This document shows, piece by piece, positions 26,878 to 35,012 of a DNA stretch of 40,460 nucleotides. Below the pieces are notes generated by a model. The model was not told the origin of the DNA. It worked only from the letters and a program-made list of their open reading frames with translations, and did not search any database. The position numbers and the translations under genes were made by a program. Numbering within the stretch: position 1 is the stretch's first letter; each line of letters starts with the position of its first letter. This DNA is from Candidatus Shapirobacteria bacterium CG_4_10_14_0_8_um_filter_39_15 (GTDB taxonomy: Bacteria > Patescibacteriota > Microgenomatia > UM-FILTER-39-15). The DNA is taken from NCBI GenBank assembly GCA_002784465.1, contig PFLE01000003.1:1-40460 (forward strand), in the 5' to 3' direction.

Positions 26878-27492
26878 AGTGGCCATGCTGGCACCTTCTT
26901 TTCCGGTTATGTTTTCCTACTCGGAAATTATCGGAAAACTTAAACGCTTGGGTTTCGAATATGTCGTTGAAGTTTCCCGGGGAGCAATTGAAACCAATAA
27001 GCAGCTTTTGGAATTATTAAAAGCCGATCCAACCGCCAGATTCATTACCAGTCCCTGTCCGACAATTGTTCGGCTGATCAGGAACAAATATCCTCATCTG
27101 GTTAAATATCTTTCTCCAATCAAATCACCAATGGTTAATACCGCTGAATTAATTAAAAAAGAATACCCGGGTTATACGCCGGTCTTCATCGGCCCCTGCG
27201 TTAATAAAAAATTAGAGGCTTCCGAGGATCATCCCGAGTTGGGGATCATTGTTTTAACCTATAAAGAACTAAACGAAATTTTTAAAACAGAAAAAATTAA
27301 AGACGACAAAAATGATTACAAACAAAGCTTTGATATGATTGGTTCCAACACGCGGATGTACGCCATCTCTGGAGGTTTAACCCAGTCAATTGTGACGGCG
27401 GTTGCATTTCCGGTCCGGGTATCGAAAGTTCTTTATCTTTAGAGGAGCGTAGGGCTAAAGTTATCAGTCATTGGACAAAAATTCTCCGTTAA
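26867..27492 (+). pseudogene. [Fe] hydrogenase large-subunit C-terminal-domain-like protein, deletion and frameshift
   Basis: MLAPSFPVMFSYSEIIGKLKRLGFEYVVEVSRGAIETNKQL...FITSPCPTIVRLIRNKYP...SPIKSPMVNTAELIKKEYPGYTPVFIGPC...ISGGLTQS. Another frame from 27397 gives GGCISGPGIESSLSLEERRAKVISHWTKILR*. Confidence 0.7.
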
Positions 27493-27508
27493 CTGGTATA
27501 ATTAAAAG

Positions 27509-27655
27509 ATCAGTCAATATAAACCGATTCATTTTAACAAAAAAGAAACGATTGTTAACGCGCAAGAGGAACCGCGGGGTGTTTACTTTATTAAAAGCGG
27601 TAATATCCGGCTTTATTCCATTTCTTCGAAAGAAGAATTACCATCCTCCGTATAA
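27509..27655 (+). pseudogene. Crp/Fnr-type cyclic-nucleotide-binding domain fragment
   Basis: ISQYKPIHFNKKETIVNAQEEPRGVYFIKSGNIRLYSISSKEELPSSV*; no start codon and no DNA-binding domain. Confidence 0.6.
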
Positions 27656-27719
27656 TATCTTATAAGGCAATATCTTATAGTTATAAAACTGCAATATTCG
27701 TGATAGAATCATAACCATA

Positions 27720-27867
27720 GATTTTTCGTACCTTAATAATTGAAAATGTATTTCTTGCGGCAGAATTTTGCTCAGATTACCACTGAGTAGAACTCTGCCG
27801 CAAAGTCAGAATTATTGACGGTAGAGGTAATGAGTTCACCAAGAATTCTAACTGGAGGAAGTAAGCA
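27720..27867 (+). promoter_or_regulatory. Structured 5' leader A
   Basis: GTACCTTAA (27728-27736); hairpin TTGCGGCAGA (27755-27764)/TCTGCCGCAA (27794-27803) with inner CTCAG/CTGAG; SD tggagga. Confidence 0.6.
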
Positions 27868-28845
27868 ATGAAACGCTATGCCGGGTTGCTTGTTAGCTTG
27901 CTGCTGGTTATGTTGTTTGCTGTTTTGTTCGTAAACCGAGTGATGGCTTCGTCAGATCTTGCGTTGTCTAGCGTTTATGTAAACGCTGGTGCACAATGTT
28001 TCTCTAACCAGCTTGCTCGGCAAGCAATCGTTAATGTATCGGTTCAGAACCGGTTAGCCTATTCCGTCTCGGTGGTAGGTGTTGTCGAGGAGACAGGATC
28101 GTCAATCACCTTCGATAGTGTTGGTTCGGGTGAAACCTGGGGCTTCGCTATCTACACTGGCGTTTTGGTGCTGAATGGAGGGAATGTCCGGTTTGATATT
28201 TCTGTTGCTGGGCAATTTTCCGAATCAGTTTTCGCGTCTTACCCGGCAATTGATTGCCAGCCATCAACGCCGACTCCAACTTTTACCCCAATCTCGACAG
28301 TGACCAGTTTGCCCACGCGTACGCCTGTAAGAGGGACGCCGACAAATACCGCCACGCCCACGACTGCACCTGTTTGTCAGTTTAACGAGGAACCATCGGT
28401 CTCGTCGGGACAGTACACCTCGATCGGGCAATATAGATTGAGTCTGCTGGAGCCGACGATGGAAGATGGAATTCCCAACGACGGTGAGTGGACCGCAATC
28501 TTTACTTTCGCAAGTCTGGCACCCGCGCCAATTATTGGCGAAATGGGAGGTTGGCTGTTCAGATGCAACGCAGATGAGGTAGGATCTCAATGCGCGTTTG
28601 CGGAAGAAGACCGTTGGTACAATCACCAGCCACCGGTTTGGATCACGAAAACAGTCACGATTCTACCCGGGGCTTCCTCTTTCAGAGTCAACCTTACCTT
28701 GCCCAACAACAACAGTTTTGTTCAGTTGGACTGGAAGACATTGACGCTTCTTGATACTGGTCAGATTTTGCCGGCCTCCCACGACTGGAAAGTCGGGGTC
28801 CATGTCAAGAAATCACCTAGTCCGGTTGGATGTCGTATGCCTTAA
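27868..28845 (+). CDS. Secreted protein with Thr/Pro linker (surface paralog A)
   Basis: Signal peptide MKRYAGLLVSLLLVMLFAVLFVNRVMAS, TPTPTFTPISTVTSLPTRTPV linker, C-terminal domain GGWLFRCNADEVGSQC...FVQLDWKTL. Confidence 0.85.
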   Translation: MKRYAGLLVSLLLVMLFAVLFVNRVMASSDLALSSVYVNAGAQCFSNQLARQAIVNVSVQNRLAYSVSVVGVVEETGSSITFDSVGSGETWGFAIYTGVLVLNGGNVRFDISVAGQFSESVFASYPAIDCQPSTPTPTFTPISTVTSLPTRTPVRGTPTNTATPTTAPVCQFNEEPSVSSGQYTSIGQYRLSLLEPTMEDGIPNDGEWTAIFTFASLAPAPIIGEMGGWLFRCNADEVGSQCAFAEEDRWYNHQPPVWITKTVTILPGASSFRVNLTLPNNNSFVQLDWKTLTLLDTGQILPASHDWKVGVHVKKSPSPVGCRMP

Positions 28846-28860
28846 CAAGTTCGTAACACA

Positions 28861-28914
28861 AGCCCCGTTGGGTCAATTGAAGTATTAATTGATTCCGGCG
28901 GGGTGTTTTTTTGG
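28861..28914 (+). terminator. Terminator after paralog A
   Basis: ccccgttgggtcaattgaagtattaattgattccggcggggtgttttttt. Confidence 0.8.
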
Positions 28915-28979
28915 GAAAAATTGCAGAAAAGAGGAATCTTCAATATCCTCGTCCGATGACGAAAAAACACCGATTATGG

Positions 28980-29102
28980 TATAATGTCTCATAATATTTT
29001 TTGTACCTTAACTTTTAGAGGATAGATAAAATTTTGCAGCAGAAACAATCTTTGGTGTTTTACCAAAGATTTAACTGCTGCAAAAAACAGGAGGAAGTTG
29101 TT
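28980..29102 (+). promoter_or_regulatory. Promoter and structured 5' leader B
   Basis: TATAAT (28980-28985); GTACCTTAA (29003-29011); hairpin TTTTGCAGCAG (29032-29042)/CTGCTGCAAAA (29075-29085) and AATCTTTGG (29047-29055)/CCAAAGATT (29063-29071); SD aggagga. Confidence 0.65.
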
Positions 29103-30815
29103 ATGAAGAGGCTACAAGTCGTTGTAGCAACATTTGTTGTCATACTGCTACTGCTTTCGGGCGTAGCCGTGTCGGCAACTGGTATCGCATCGCCGCCTTC
29201 GGGAACGCACTACGAAGAAGCGAAGGCGCTGAACGACCACGGTTGTGATTCAACAAAATGGCACTTCATCATCAACCAGATTGATGGAGCATTCGCTCCG
29301 CCAACGATCTGGGTTTCTTGGCAAGGAGGGTCAACAGATGTTCCGGTTAATTTGACCAAGATTGTTCCCGGAGGTGTTGCTCATTACGATTACATTGGGA
29401 ATCTGGGTAAACCAGTTGTAAAAGCTTGGACTAATATCTACAATGGTTGGTCCGGGCAGTTTAACTTGTCAAGCGGGCCATGTTTCCCGAATACCAAAAC
29501 AGCAACACCAACAAATACGGTAGTCAAGACGGCGACTTCGACAAAAACACTGACGCCGACAAAGACACCCGTATCTTGTACTGGTTCTATTGATGGTTAT
29601 AAGAAGGACACTTCAGGTAACCATCTTTCGGGTTGGGTTATTCGTTTACTGGATAACAACAGAAACGTTCTGCAAACCACGACGACCAACGCCAGCGGAT
29701 ACTACGAGTTTACCAACATTCCGGCCGGGTCGAATTCCTCAAACCCCATTTGGTACTGGGTTCAAGAGCAAATGCAGCCGGGTTGGACGTACGTCGGATA
29801 CTTTGAAAAGCATATCGACATCGCCTGCAACGGCGCATCACAAAGCTCGATATCCAGTCAGCTTGACAACGTTGGTCTCGATTGCTATCAGAACTGGAAT
29901 GTGGATTTCACCAACAAGCCTCCGTCAACGCCGACACGCACTCGGACTCCGACAAAGACAAGTACCCCGGTGAACTCGGCAACGGTTACGTCGACACAGA
30001 CGAATACAAAAACATCCACGGTTACGAAGACACCGACCGCATCGTGCAATACGCCAACGTGGACGCCGACAAAGACACGAACATCGACAAATACGTCGAC
30101 TGCGACCGCTACCAGTACACCGATGAAAACGGTCACAAACACACCGACCAGTACGAATACGGCAACGGTAACAAGTACGGCAACCAGAACCAACACGCCA
30201 ATTAATTCATGGACGAGTACGTCAACGAGAACAAAGACGTCTACGTCAACAGTAACTAAGACCAATACGCCAACATGGACTCCGGTTGTTGAGATGCCGA
30301 CACCGACGGGTACAGTAACGGCAACCGTCACACCAACTGAAGTAACTACCCCGGGTTGCGATACTGAGGATGTTGTGTATCATTCGTATTCTCAGGATTC
30401 CGGATTCGGACCTGGGCCGTGGAAAATCTACGTCCAACCATTTTCCTCAGTGGTGCTTGGGACAAACTGGTTAATGAAGTTCCTTGTCACGAGTACAAAT
30501 CCCTGGCGGGAAATGTCACCCGGAAGCACTATATCAGGGGTGCTGTTTCAGTGTGACAGCTCGCTTAATTATGAGCAATGCGGTTGGGGCCAGCGGCCAT
30601 ACTGGATTGCCGATCCAATAACAATTACTGTTCCTGTTTGGGTCGGAACCGGCATCAACTCCTCATCAGTCGTAACTTTTACTGCCCCACTTGTTAAAGA
30701 GTGTGGAGTGTTCGTACAGTTTGACGTTACGAGAATTGCGGAACCAAGAAACGGCTACATCGTCCTGTACCCGCAATTCAAAGACTGGTCCGTTTGGTAC
30801 ACTTTGCGACGCTAG
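29103..30815 (+). CDS. Secreted protein: SdrD/CnaB-like domain, mucin-like Thr-rich region, paralog-B C-terminal domain
   Basis: MKRLQVVVATFVVILLLLSGVAVSA; GSIDGYKKDTSGNHLSGWVIRLLDNNRNVLQTTTTNASGYYEFTNIPAG; long T/P/S repeats; GVLFQCDSSLNYEQC...VFVQFDVTRI. The track start at 29034 reads through the leader. Confidence 0.85.
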   Translation: MKRLQVVVATFVVILLLLSGVAVSATGIASPPSGTHYEEAKALNDHGCDSTKWHFIINQIDGAFAPPTIWVSWQGGSTDVPVNLTKIVPGGVAHYDYIGNLGKPVVKAWTNIYNGWSGQFNLSSGPCFPNTKTATPTNTVVKTATSTKTLTPTKTPVSCTGSIDGYKKDTSGNHLSGWVIRLLDNNRNVLQTTTTNASGYYEFTNIPAGSNSSNPIWYWVQEQMQPGWTYVGYFEKHIDIACNGASQSSISSQLDNVGLDCYQNWNVDFTNKPPSTPTRTRTPTKTSTPVNSATVTSTQTNTKTSTVTKTPTASCNTPTWTPTKTRTSTNTSTATATSTPMKTVTNTPTSTNTATVTSTATRTNTPINSWTSTSTRTKTSTSTVTKTNTPTWTPVVEMPTPTGTVTATVTPTEVTTPGCDTEDVVYHSYSQDSGFGPGPWKIYVQPFSSVVLGTNWLMKFLVTSTNPWREMSPGSTISGVLFQCDSSLNYEQCGWGQRPYWIADPITITVPVWVGTGINSSSVVTFTAPLVKECGVFVQFDVTRIAEPRNGYIVLYPQFKDWSVWYTLRR

Positions 30816-30828
30816 TAGTAAGATATAA

Positions 30829-30879
30829 ACCCCGCTTGGGTCAATTGAAGTTTTGATTGATTCCGGCGGGGTGTTTTTT
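30829..30879 (+). terminator. Terminator after paralog B, near-copy of the paralog A terminator
   Basis: ccccgcttgggtcaattgaagttttgattgattccggcggggtgttttttt. Confidence 0.8.
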
Positions 30880-30891
30880 TGGCTTTTAGCT

Positions 30892-30912
30892 TCGCAAGGG
30901 GACGCCTTGCGA
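30892..30912. repeat. Short perfect hairpin
   Basis: TCGCAAGG-ggacg-CCTTGCGA, 8-bp arms. Confidence 0.5.
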
Positions 30913-30914
30913 GA

Positions 30915-31046
30915 TCAAGAGGTATAAACTAGTCTTCCTTCAATCTTCCGGCTGATATTTTGGTTATTCCTTAAAAATTCTTCCAAAACTTCTTGAGCCG
31001 AAGTGGTAACGACTTTGGAGTCCCTGCTTTTAATAATTTATCCTTG
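30915..31046 (-). pseudogene. Gene remnant, possibly the C-terminus of a glutamate racemase-like protein
   Basis: Minus-strand reading IIKSRDSKVVTTSAQEVLEEFLRNNQNISRKIEGRLVYTS*; no N-terminus nearby. Confidence 0.3.
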
Positions 31047-31216
31047 ACTTTCAGCCTCAAACATGCTATACTATTGGACAGTTCGCTCTTGAAGACGAAT
31101 AGCACCTTAAAATGCTAGGTTTCAAAAAATATGGGCTGGTGATTTCCACCCTAAAGATAAATGTTGTCTTTAGCGCGGGAATCATAAGCACCATATTAAA
31201 ACAGAGGAGGACGCGG
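31044..31216 (+). promoter_or_regulatory. Promoter and structured 5' leader C
   Basis: TTGACT (31044-31049), 17 bp, TATACT (31067-31072); GCACCTTAA (31102-31110); hairpin core CTAAAGA/TCTTTAG inside GGTGATTtCC/GGgAATCA...CACC; SD gaggagg. Confidence 0.6.
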
Positions 31217-32191
31217 ATGCGTCGCATTGGTAGTTTGGTGTTTGGGATCGCGTTGTTCTTGCTCGGATACGTGTTCGGGCAAGATGTTCGGATTCAGCCG
31301 GCTCAAGCCGGTGCAGCCGTCACCTGGCAGAAATCTGGTTACTGCCAGTTCTTTGGTCCCGATGGACAGGTTACAATCTGTCCGGAAGGATCCGGAGTTT
31401 TTAAGGTAACTTCGAACGTCACCCAGACGGTGACATTTTCGGGAGTTACCTATCGGTGTCTTGGTCGTACCGCCCAGCCGGGGACTCAGTGTTTTGAGAA
31501 TCCACAGGGTTGGGGCGTTACGGTTCTAGCGACAAAGGCCGGCGGTTACTTTACTCCGCCCGGTCCAAATGGTGAGTGCCAGTTTGGCCAGATAGACACC
31601 AAAAATGTCTGGCAGACATGGCAGGTCGAGTGTCCAATTGCGACACCCACCCAAACTGCAACGGCCACAGTTACGAATACCCCGATCAATACCGTAACAA
31701 AAACCGCAACACCAACCTCTACCACCGCTCCGGCAACGGAAACTCCTACGGAGATTCCGTCAGCCACGCCGACCCCCACCAGTTCGGCAACGATTACGGC
31801 GATCCCGACCGAGACAGTTACCGGCACACCGCCAGCAACTGAAACCCGGACAGCGACCGCCACCCCAACGCAGATCACGATCGCAACCGCGACCCAAACC
31901 TTCACAAAAACCCCAACCCCCTTGGTTACGGAGTCCCCAACTCCAAAGCCGACCAATAGTCCGACGCCGGAATTGCCAACGGCAACTTCGACGATAGTAC
32001 CGCCAACGGAAACACCGCCGCCAACTGCGACGGTTATTCCGCCCACACCGGCAATCGAATTGCCAAAAGAATTACCCGCTAGCGGAACTGGCACTCCTTT
32101 AGGAGGAATCAGTTTTCCGCTCGGTATAGCAGGACTTTTTCTCACCAGCCTTGGACTGGGATTGAGAAAATGGATGCATTTTGAAACTTAG
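31217..32191 (+). CDS. Sortase-type-anchored, Thr/Pro-rich surface protein
   Basis: MRRIGSLVFGIALFLLGYVFG; VTYRCLGRTAQPGTQC; long T/P/A linker; LPASGTGTPLGG + SFPLGIAGLFLTSLGLGL + RKWMHFET (LPXTG-like anchor layout). The track start at 31112 lies in the leader. Confidence 0.8.
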   Translation: MRRIGSLVFGIALFLLGYVFGQDVRIQPAQAGAAVTWQKSGYCQFFGPDGQVTICPEGSGVFKVTSNVTQTVTFSGVTYRCLGRTAQPGTQCFENPQGWGVTVLATKAGGYFTPPGPNGECQFGQIDTKNVWQTWQVECPIATPTQTATATVTNTPINTVTKTATPTSTTAPATETPTEIPSATPTPTSSATITAIPTETVTGTPPATETRTATATPTQITIATATQTFTKTPTPLVTESPTPKPTNSPTPELPTATSTIVPPTETPPPTATVIPPTPAIELPKELPASGTGTPLGGISFPLGIAGLFLTSLGLGLRKWMHFET

Positions 32192-32298
32192 CATGAGTTG
32201 ATTTTCAACTCACTTTTATCGGACTTCGAATACTTGAAGGAAATCGTTTGCAAAGGCGCAAACACATTTTCTTATGAGTATTTTGGAGTATCCGCGAC

Positions 32299-32338
32299 GG
32301 GAAGATTTTTCTTTGACGATATTGTCAAAAATCTTCCC
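32299..32338. terminator. Strong hairpin downstream of the surface island
   Basis: GGGAAGATTTTT (32299-32310) / AAAAATCTTCCC (32327-32338). Confidence 0.55.
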
Positions 32339-32409
32339 TTGTTCTTTGTTTTCATGCTGATCAAGGTTGAAGTATGATGCCAGAGATCAAGGTGTGATAA
32401 AATAAGAGA

Positions 32410-32865
32410 ATGAAATTCGATCCGAACTCCTTAATTTTATCTGCTTCCGAAATCATCGTTTCCATTACAAAATTTCCCTATACAAAATATATTATTCTTG
32501 TACTGGCAGCTTTTCTGCTGCTTTTTGTTTTTGGCAAGGAAAGACATTTGATTTTTCATTCTCATAAAAAAGGGGCGATTTTCGGCTTTATTTTTGGGGT
32601 GGCGCTAATGTTATTTTTAGATGCGGTGATGGTTTTAGGGGTAGCCGATCGAAACAAATTAAAAGAATTAGTTTTTGGTAAAGAACAAAAACAGGCGTTA
32701 GTGAGTGAAGTAATTTATTCCGGATTGAATAATTTGAATAATGTTTTGGGAGTATCAACTATAATTGCTCCAAAGAAGGCCAAAAATGCCGAAGAAGTAA
32801 TTCATTATTTTTTAAGTTTGCCGGACGAGGAAGCGCTAAAAGTGAAAAAAACTCTCTGTCAGTAA
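32410..32865 (+). CDS. Hypothetical two-TM membrane protein
   Basis: Two hydrophobic segments (YIILVLAAFLLLFVFG; GFIFGVALMLFLDAVMVLG) plus a cytoplasmic tail; TAAAAT 6 nt before ATG. Confidence 0.65.
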   Translation: MKFDPNSLILSASEIIVSITKFPYTKYIILVLAAFLLLFVFGKERHLIFHSHKKGAIFGFIFGVALMLFLDAVMVLGVADRNKLKELVFGKEQKQALVSEVIYSGLNNLNNVLGVSTIIAPKKAKNAEEVIHYFLSLPDEEALKVKKTLCQ

Positions 32866-32873
32866 AAAATGAA

Positions 32874-32996
32874 GAATATCAGTAGAACAGAATAACGGGA
32901 AAAGTAAAATCCGAGAACGGAATATCTAGTAAGTAAAGAACTGATTTCTGGTCTCTGATCTCTTGACCGGATATACTGTTTAACTGATATCCTTAA
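32874..32996. repeat. Dispersed imperfect palindrome, copy E5 (both arms)
   Basis: gaagaatatcagtagaacagaataacgggaaaagtaaaatccgagaacggaatatctagtaag / ctgatttctggtctctgatctcttgaccggatatactgtttaactgatatcctt. Confidence 0.75.
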
Positions 32997-33000
32997 TATA

Positions 33001-33407
33001 TGGGACAAAATACCTTACCAGTTAAACCGGGATTCGAAAACCTTCGTATCTGGAAAAAGGCTTATGAATTGATGTTAATTGTTCATCAAATTTGTAAATC
33101 TCTACCCCGTGATGAAAAGTATATAACTGGAGATTAAATAGAAAGATCGTCTTCTGCAGTGATTGATGCTATAGCAGAAGCGTATTCAAGCTACTATTTT
33201 AATGATAAAATAAAAATCCTTTATTCTGGTCGGAGAGAAGCAGGAGAAACCCAAAGTCACATCCGAAAGCTGGAAGGGAAAGGATATATTAATAATGAAA
33301 AGGCAAACGAAGTCATTTTGGAATACGAGGGTCTGATTAGGGGAATTAACGCGTTTATTAATGATCTTAAGAAACAACGGGAGAGTAAAAAAGATAAAGG
33401 AGTATAA
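33001..33407 (+). pseudogene. Second four-helix bundle protein, in-frame TAA
   Basis: MGQNTLPVKPGFENLRIWKKAYELMLIVHQICKSLPRDEKYITGD-[TAA 33135]-IERSSSAVIDAIAEAYSSYYFNDKIKILYSGRREAGETQSHIRKLEGKGYI..., same frame. Confidence 0.75.
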
Positions 33408-33408
33408 C

Positions 33409-33466
33409 TGTTTTCTGATCTCTGATTTCTTAACCTGATTTTACTGCTCAACCGATATACTTATAT
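33409..33466. repeat. Dispersed imperfect palindrome, copy E6 (one arm)
   Basis: ctgttttctgatctctgatttcttaacctgattttactgctcaaccgatatact. Confidence 0.7.
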
Positions 33467-33468
33467 AT

Positions 33469-34539
33469 ATGGATACTCCAACCACCATTGAAGATCTTGA
33501 TTCACGATTCCAAAATTGTTTGGAAAAATTAAACGTTGGAGAAAGGAATAGTCGAATCACGGAATTGGAGCAACAATCCAACCAACCTGATTTTTGGGAT
33601 GATAATCAAACCGCCTCTAAAGTGATGGAAGAATTGGGTGCCCTGCGCGGAGAAATTGAGAAAACGGAAAAACTTAAAAAGAGAATTGAGGATGCGAAAG
33701 TGATGGGAGAGTTGGGAATGTTGGGGGAGTTGGAAAAGGAAGAGAAAGAGATAGAGCAAGAGATAGAAAAATTTGAACTACAGACATTTCTCTCCGGACA
33801 ATATGACAAGTCTAACGTTATTTTGACAATCCGCGCCGGTCAGGGGGGAACCGAAGCCATGGATTGGGCGGAAATGCTTTTGCGGATGTATTTGCGATAT
33901 TGCGAGCGAAAAAATTGGAAAACGGACGTGGTTGATCAGACAAAAGGCGACGAGGCCGGTCTAAAAAGCGTGACGATCCAGATTATCGGGACTTATGCTT
34001 ATGGATATTTAAAGGGTGAAGCGGGAGTTCACCGTTTAGTCCGTCAGTCGCCCTTTAACGCTGATAAACTAAGACAAACTTCATTCGCGGAGGTGGAAGT
34101 TCTGCCGGAAATTGAGGAAACAACCGAAATTGAAATAAAGGATGATGATTTAGTCTGGGAATTTTTTAGAGCTTCGTCTCATGGCGGTCAAAATGTCCAA
34201 AAGGTTTCTACCGCCGTTCGTTTAACCCATAAACCAACCGGGATTATTGTCAACGCCCAATCGGAACGGTTTCAGGAGCAAAACCGGAAGATTGCTTTGA
34301 ATTTATTACGGGCAAAGTTATGGGTGCTTGATAAAGCCCGGGCACAAGAAGAAAAAGGATTAATCAAAGGTGAACATAAAACCACCGGTTGGGGGAATCA
34401 AATCCGTTCTTATGTTCTGCATCCTTATAAAATGGTAAAAGATTTAAGAACGGAGGTAGAAACATCTGATCCGGACAAAGTGCTTGATGGTGATATAGAT
34501 TTATTCATTGAATCAGAACTGAAAAGTATGGTATATTAA
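33469..34539 (+). CDS. prfB: Peptide chain release factor 2
   Basis: GQGGTEAMDWAEMLLRMYLRYCERK, VHRLVRQSPFNADKLRQTSFAEVEV (SPF), SSHGGQNVQKVSTAVRLTH (GGQ). Single ORF. Confidence 0.95.
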   Translation: MDTPTTIEDLDSRFQNCLEKLNVGERNSRITELEQQSNQPDFWDDNQTASKVMEELGALRGEIEKTEKLKKRIEDAKVMGELGMLGELEKEEKEIEQEIEKFELQTFLSGQYDKSNVILTIRAGQGGTEAMDWAEMLLRMYLRYCERKNWKTDVVDQTKGDEAGLKSVTIQIIGTYAYGYLKGEAGVHRLVRQSPFNADKLRQTSFAEVEVLPEIEETTEIEIKDDDLVWEFFRASSHGGQNVQKVSTAVRLTHKPTGIIVNAQSERFQEQNRKIALNLLRAKLWVLDKARAQEEKGLIKGEHKTTGWGNQIRSYVLHPYKMVKDLRTEVETSDPDKVLDGDIDLFIESELKSMVY

Positions 34540-34577
34540 GCAACAGGGGAGGTGAAAGCAAGTTTGACTTGCTGAAT

Positions 34578-35003
34578 ATGGAAGAAGAAATAAAAATTGT
34601 TCAAAACATGCCCGAAGCGACCAAAAATAAAAATTTAATGATTCCTTTGGCGGCCGCGATAATTATTATTCTGTTGGGTGTGGCTACCGGTTATGGTTTG
34701 GTGGCCAAAAGCGGTTCCGCTGATACTTCTGGTACGGCGCAAAAAGGCCAGGAAGTTGGTTCCACAAATGAAAAAGTTTTTAAAGATACAGCCACCGGTA
34801 CTTTGGAAAAGGGCGGGATTGATGGGGAAGGAACGCATAAATTAATTCGTGAAGGCGGTCCATCGCAAACCGCATATTTAAATTCTTCGGTGATTGATCT
34901 TGATCAATACGTTGGGAAAAAAGTTCAGGTTTGGGGTGAGACCAATAAAGGTCAAAAAGCTTCCTGGTTAATGGATGTTGGTAAACTTAAGATTTTAGAA
35001 TAA
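34578..35003 (+). CDS. Hypothetical single-TM protein
   Basis: MEEEIKIVQNMPEATKNKNLMIPLAAAIIIILLGVATGYGLVAKSG...; hairpin AGCAAGT-ttg-ACTTGCT between GGAGGTGA and the ATG. Confidence 0.7.
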   Translation: MEEEIKIVQNMPEATKNKNLMIPLAAAIIIILLGVATGYGLVAKSGSADTSGTAQKGQEVGSTNEKVFKDTATGTLEKGGIDGEGTHKLIREGGPSQTAYLNSSVIDLDQYVGKKVQVWGETNKGQKASWLMDVGKLKILE

Positions 35004-35012
35004 TTATCCTGT

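Noticed and set aside
29888-30331. 147-aa minus-strand ORF rich in V/F/G (VFVTVAVFVLVGVFV...) and the plus-strand ORF 29882-30205
   Set aside because: Shadow frames of the Thr/Pro-rich repeat region; low-complexity complements of ACN/CCN codons without signals. The same applies to 31546-32145, 31576-31842 and 38588-39094.
33469-33620. Possible programmed +1 frameshift in prfB
   Set aside because: RF2 is a single uninterrupted ORF here; no early in-frame UGA was seen.
34560-34578. Hairpin AGCAAGT-ttg-ACTTGCT before ATG 34578 as a riboswitch
   Set aside because: Only a short stem between SD and start; could be incidental, and no related copy was noticed in the window.
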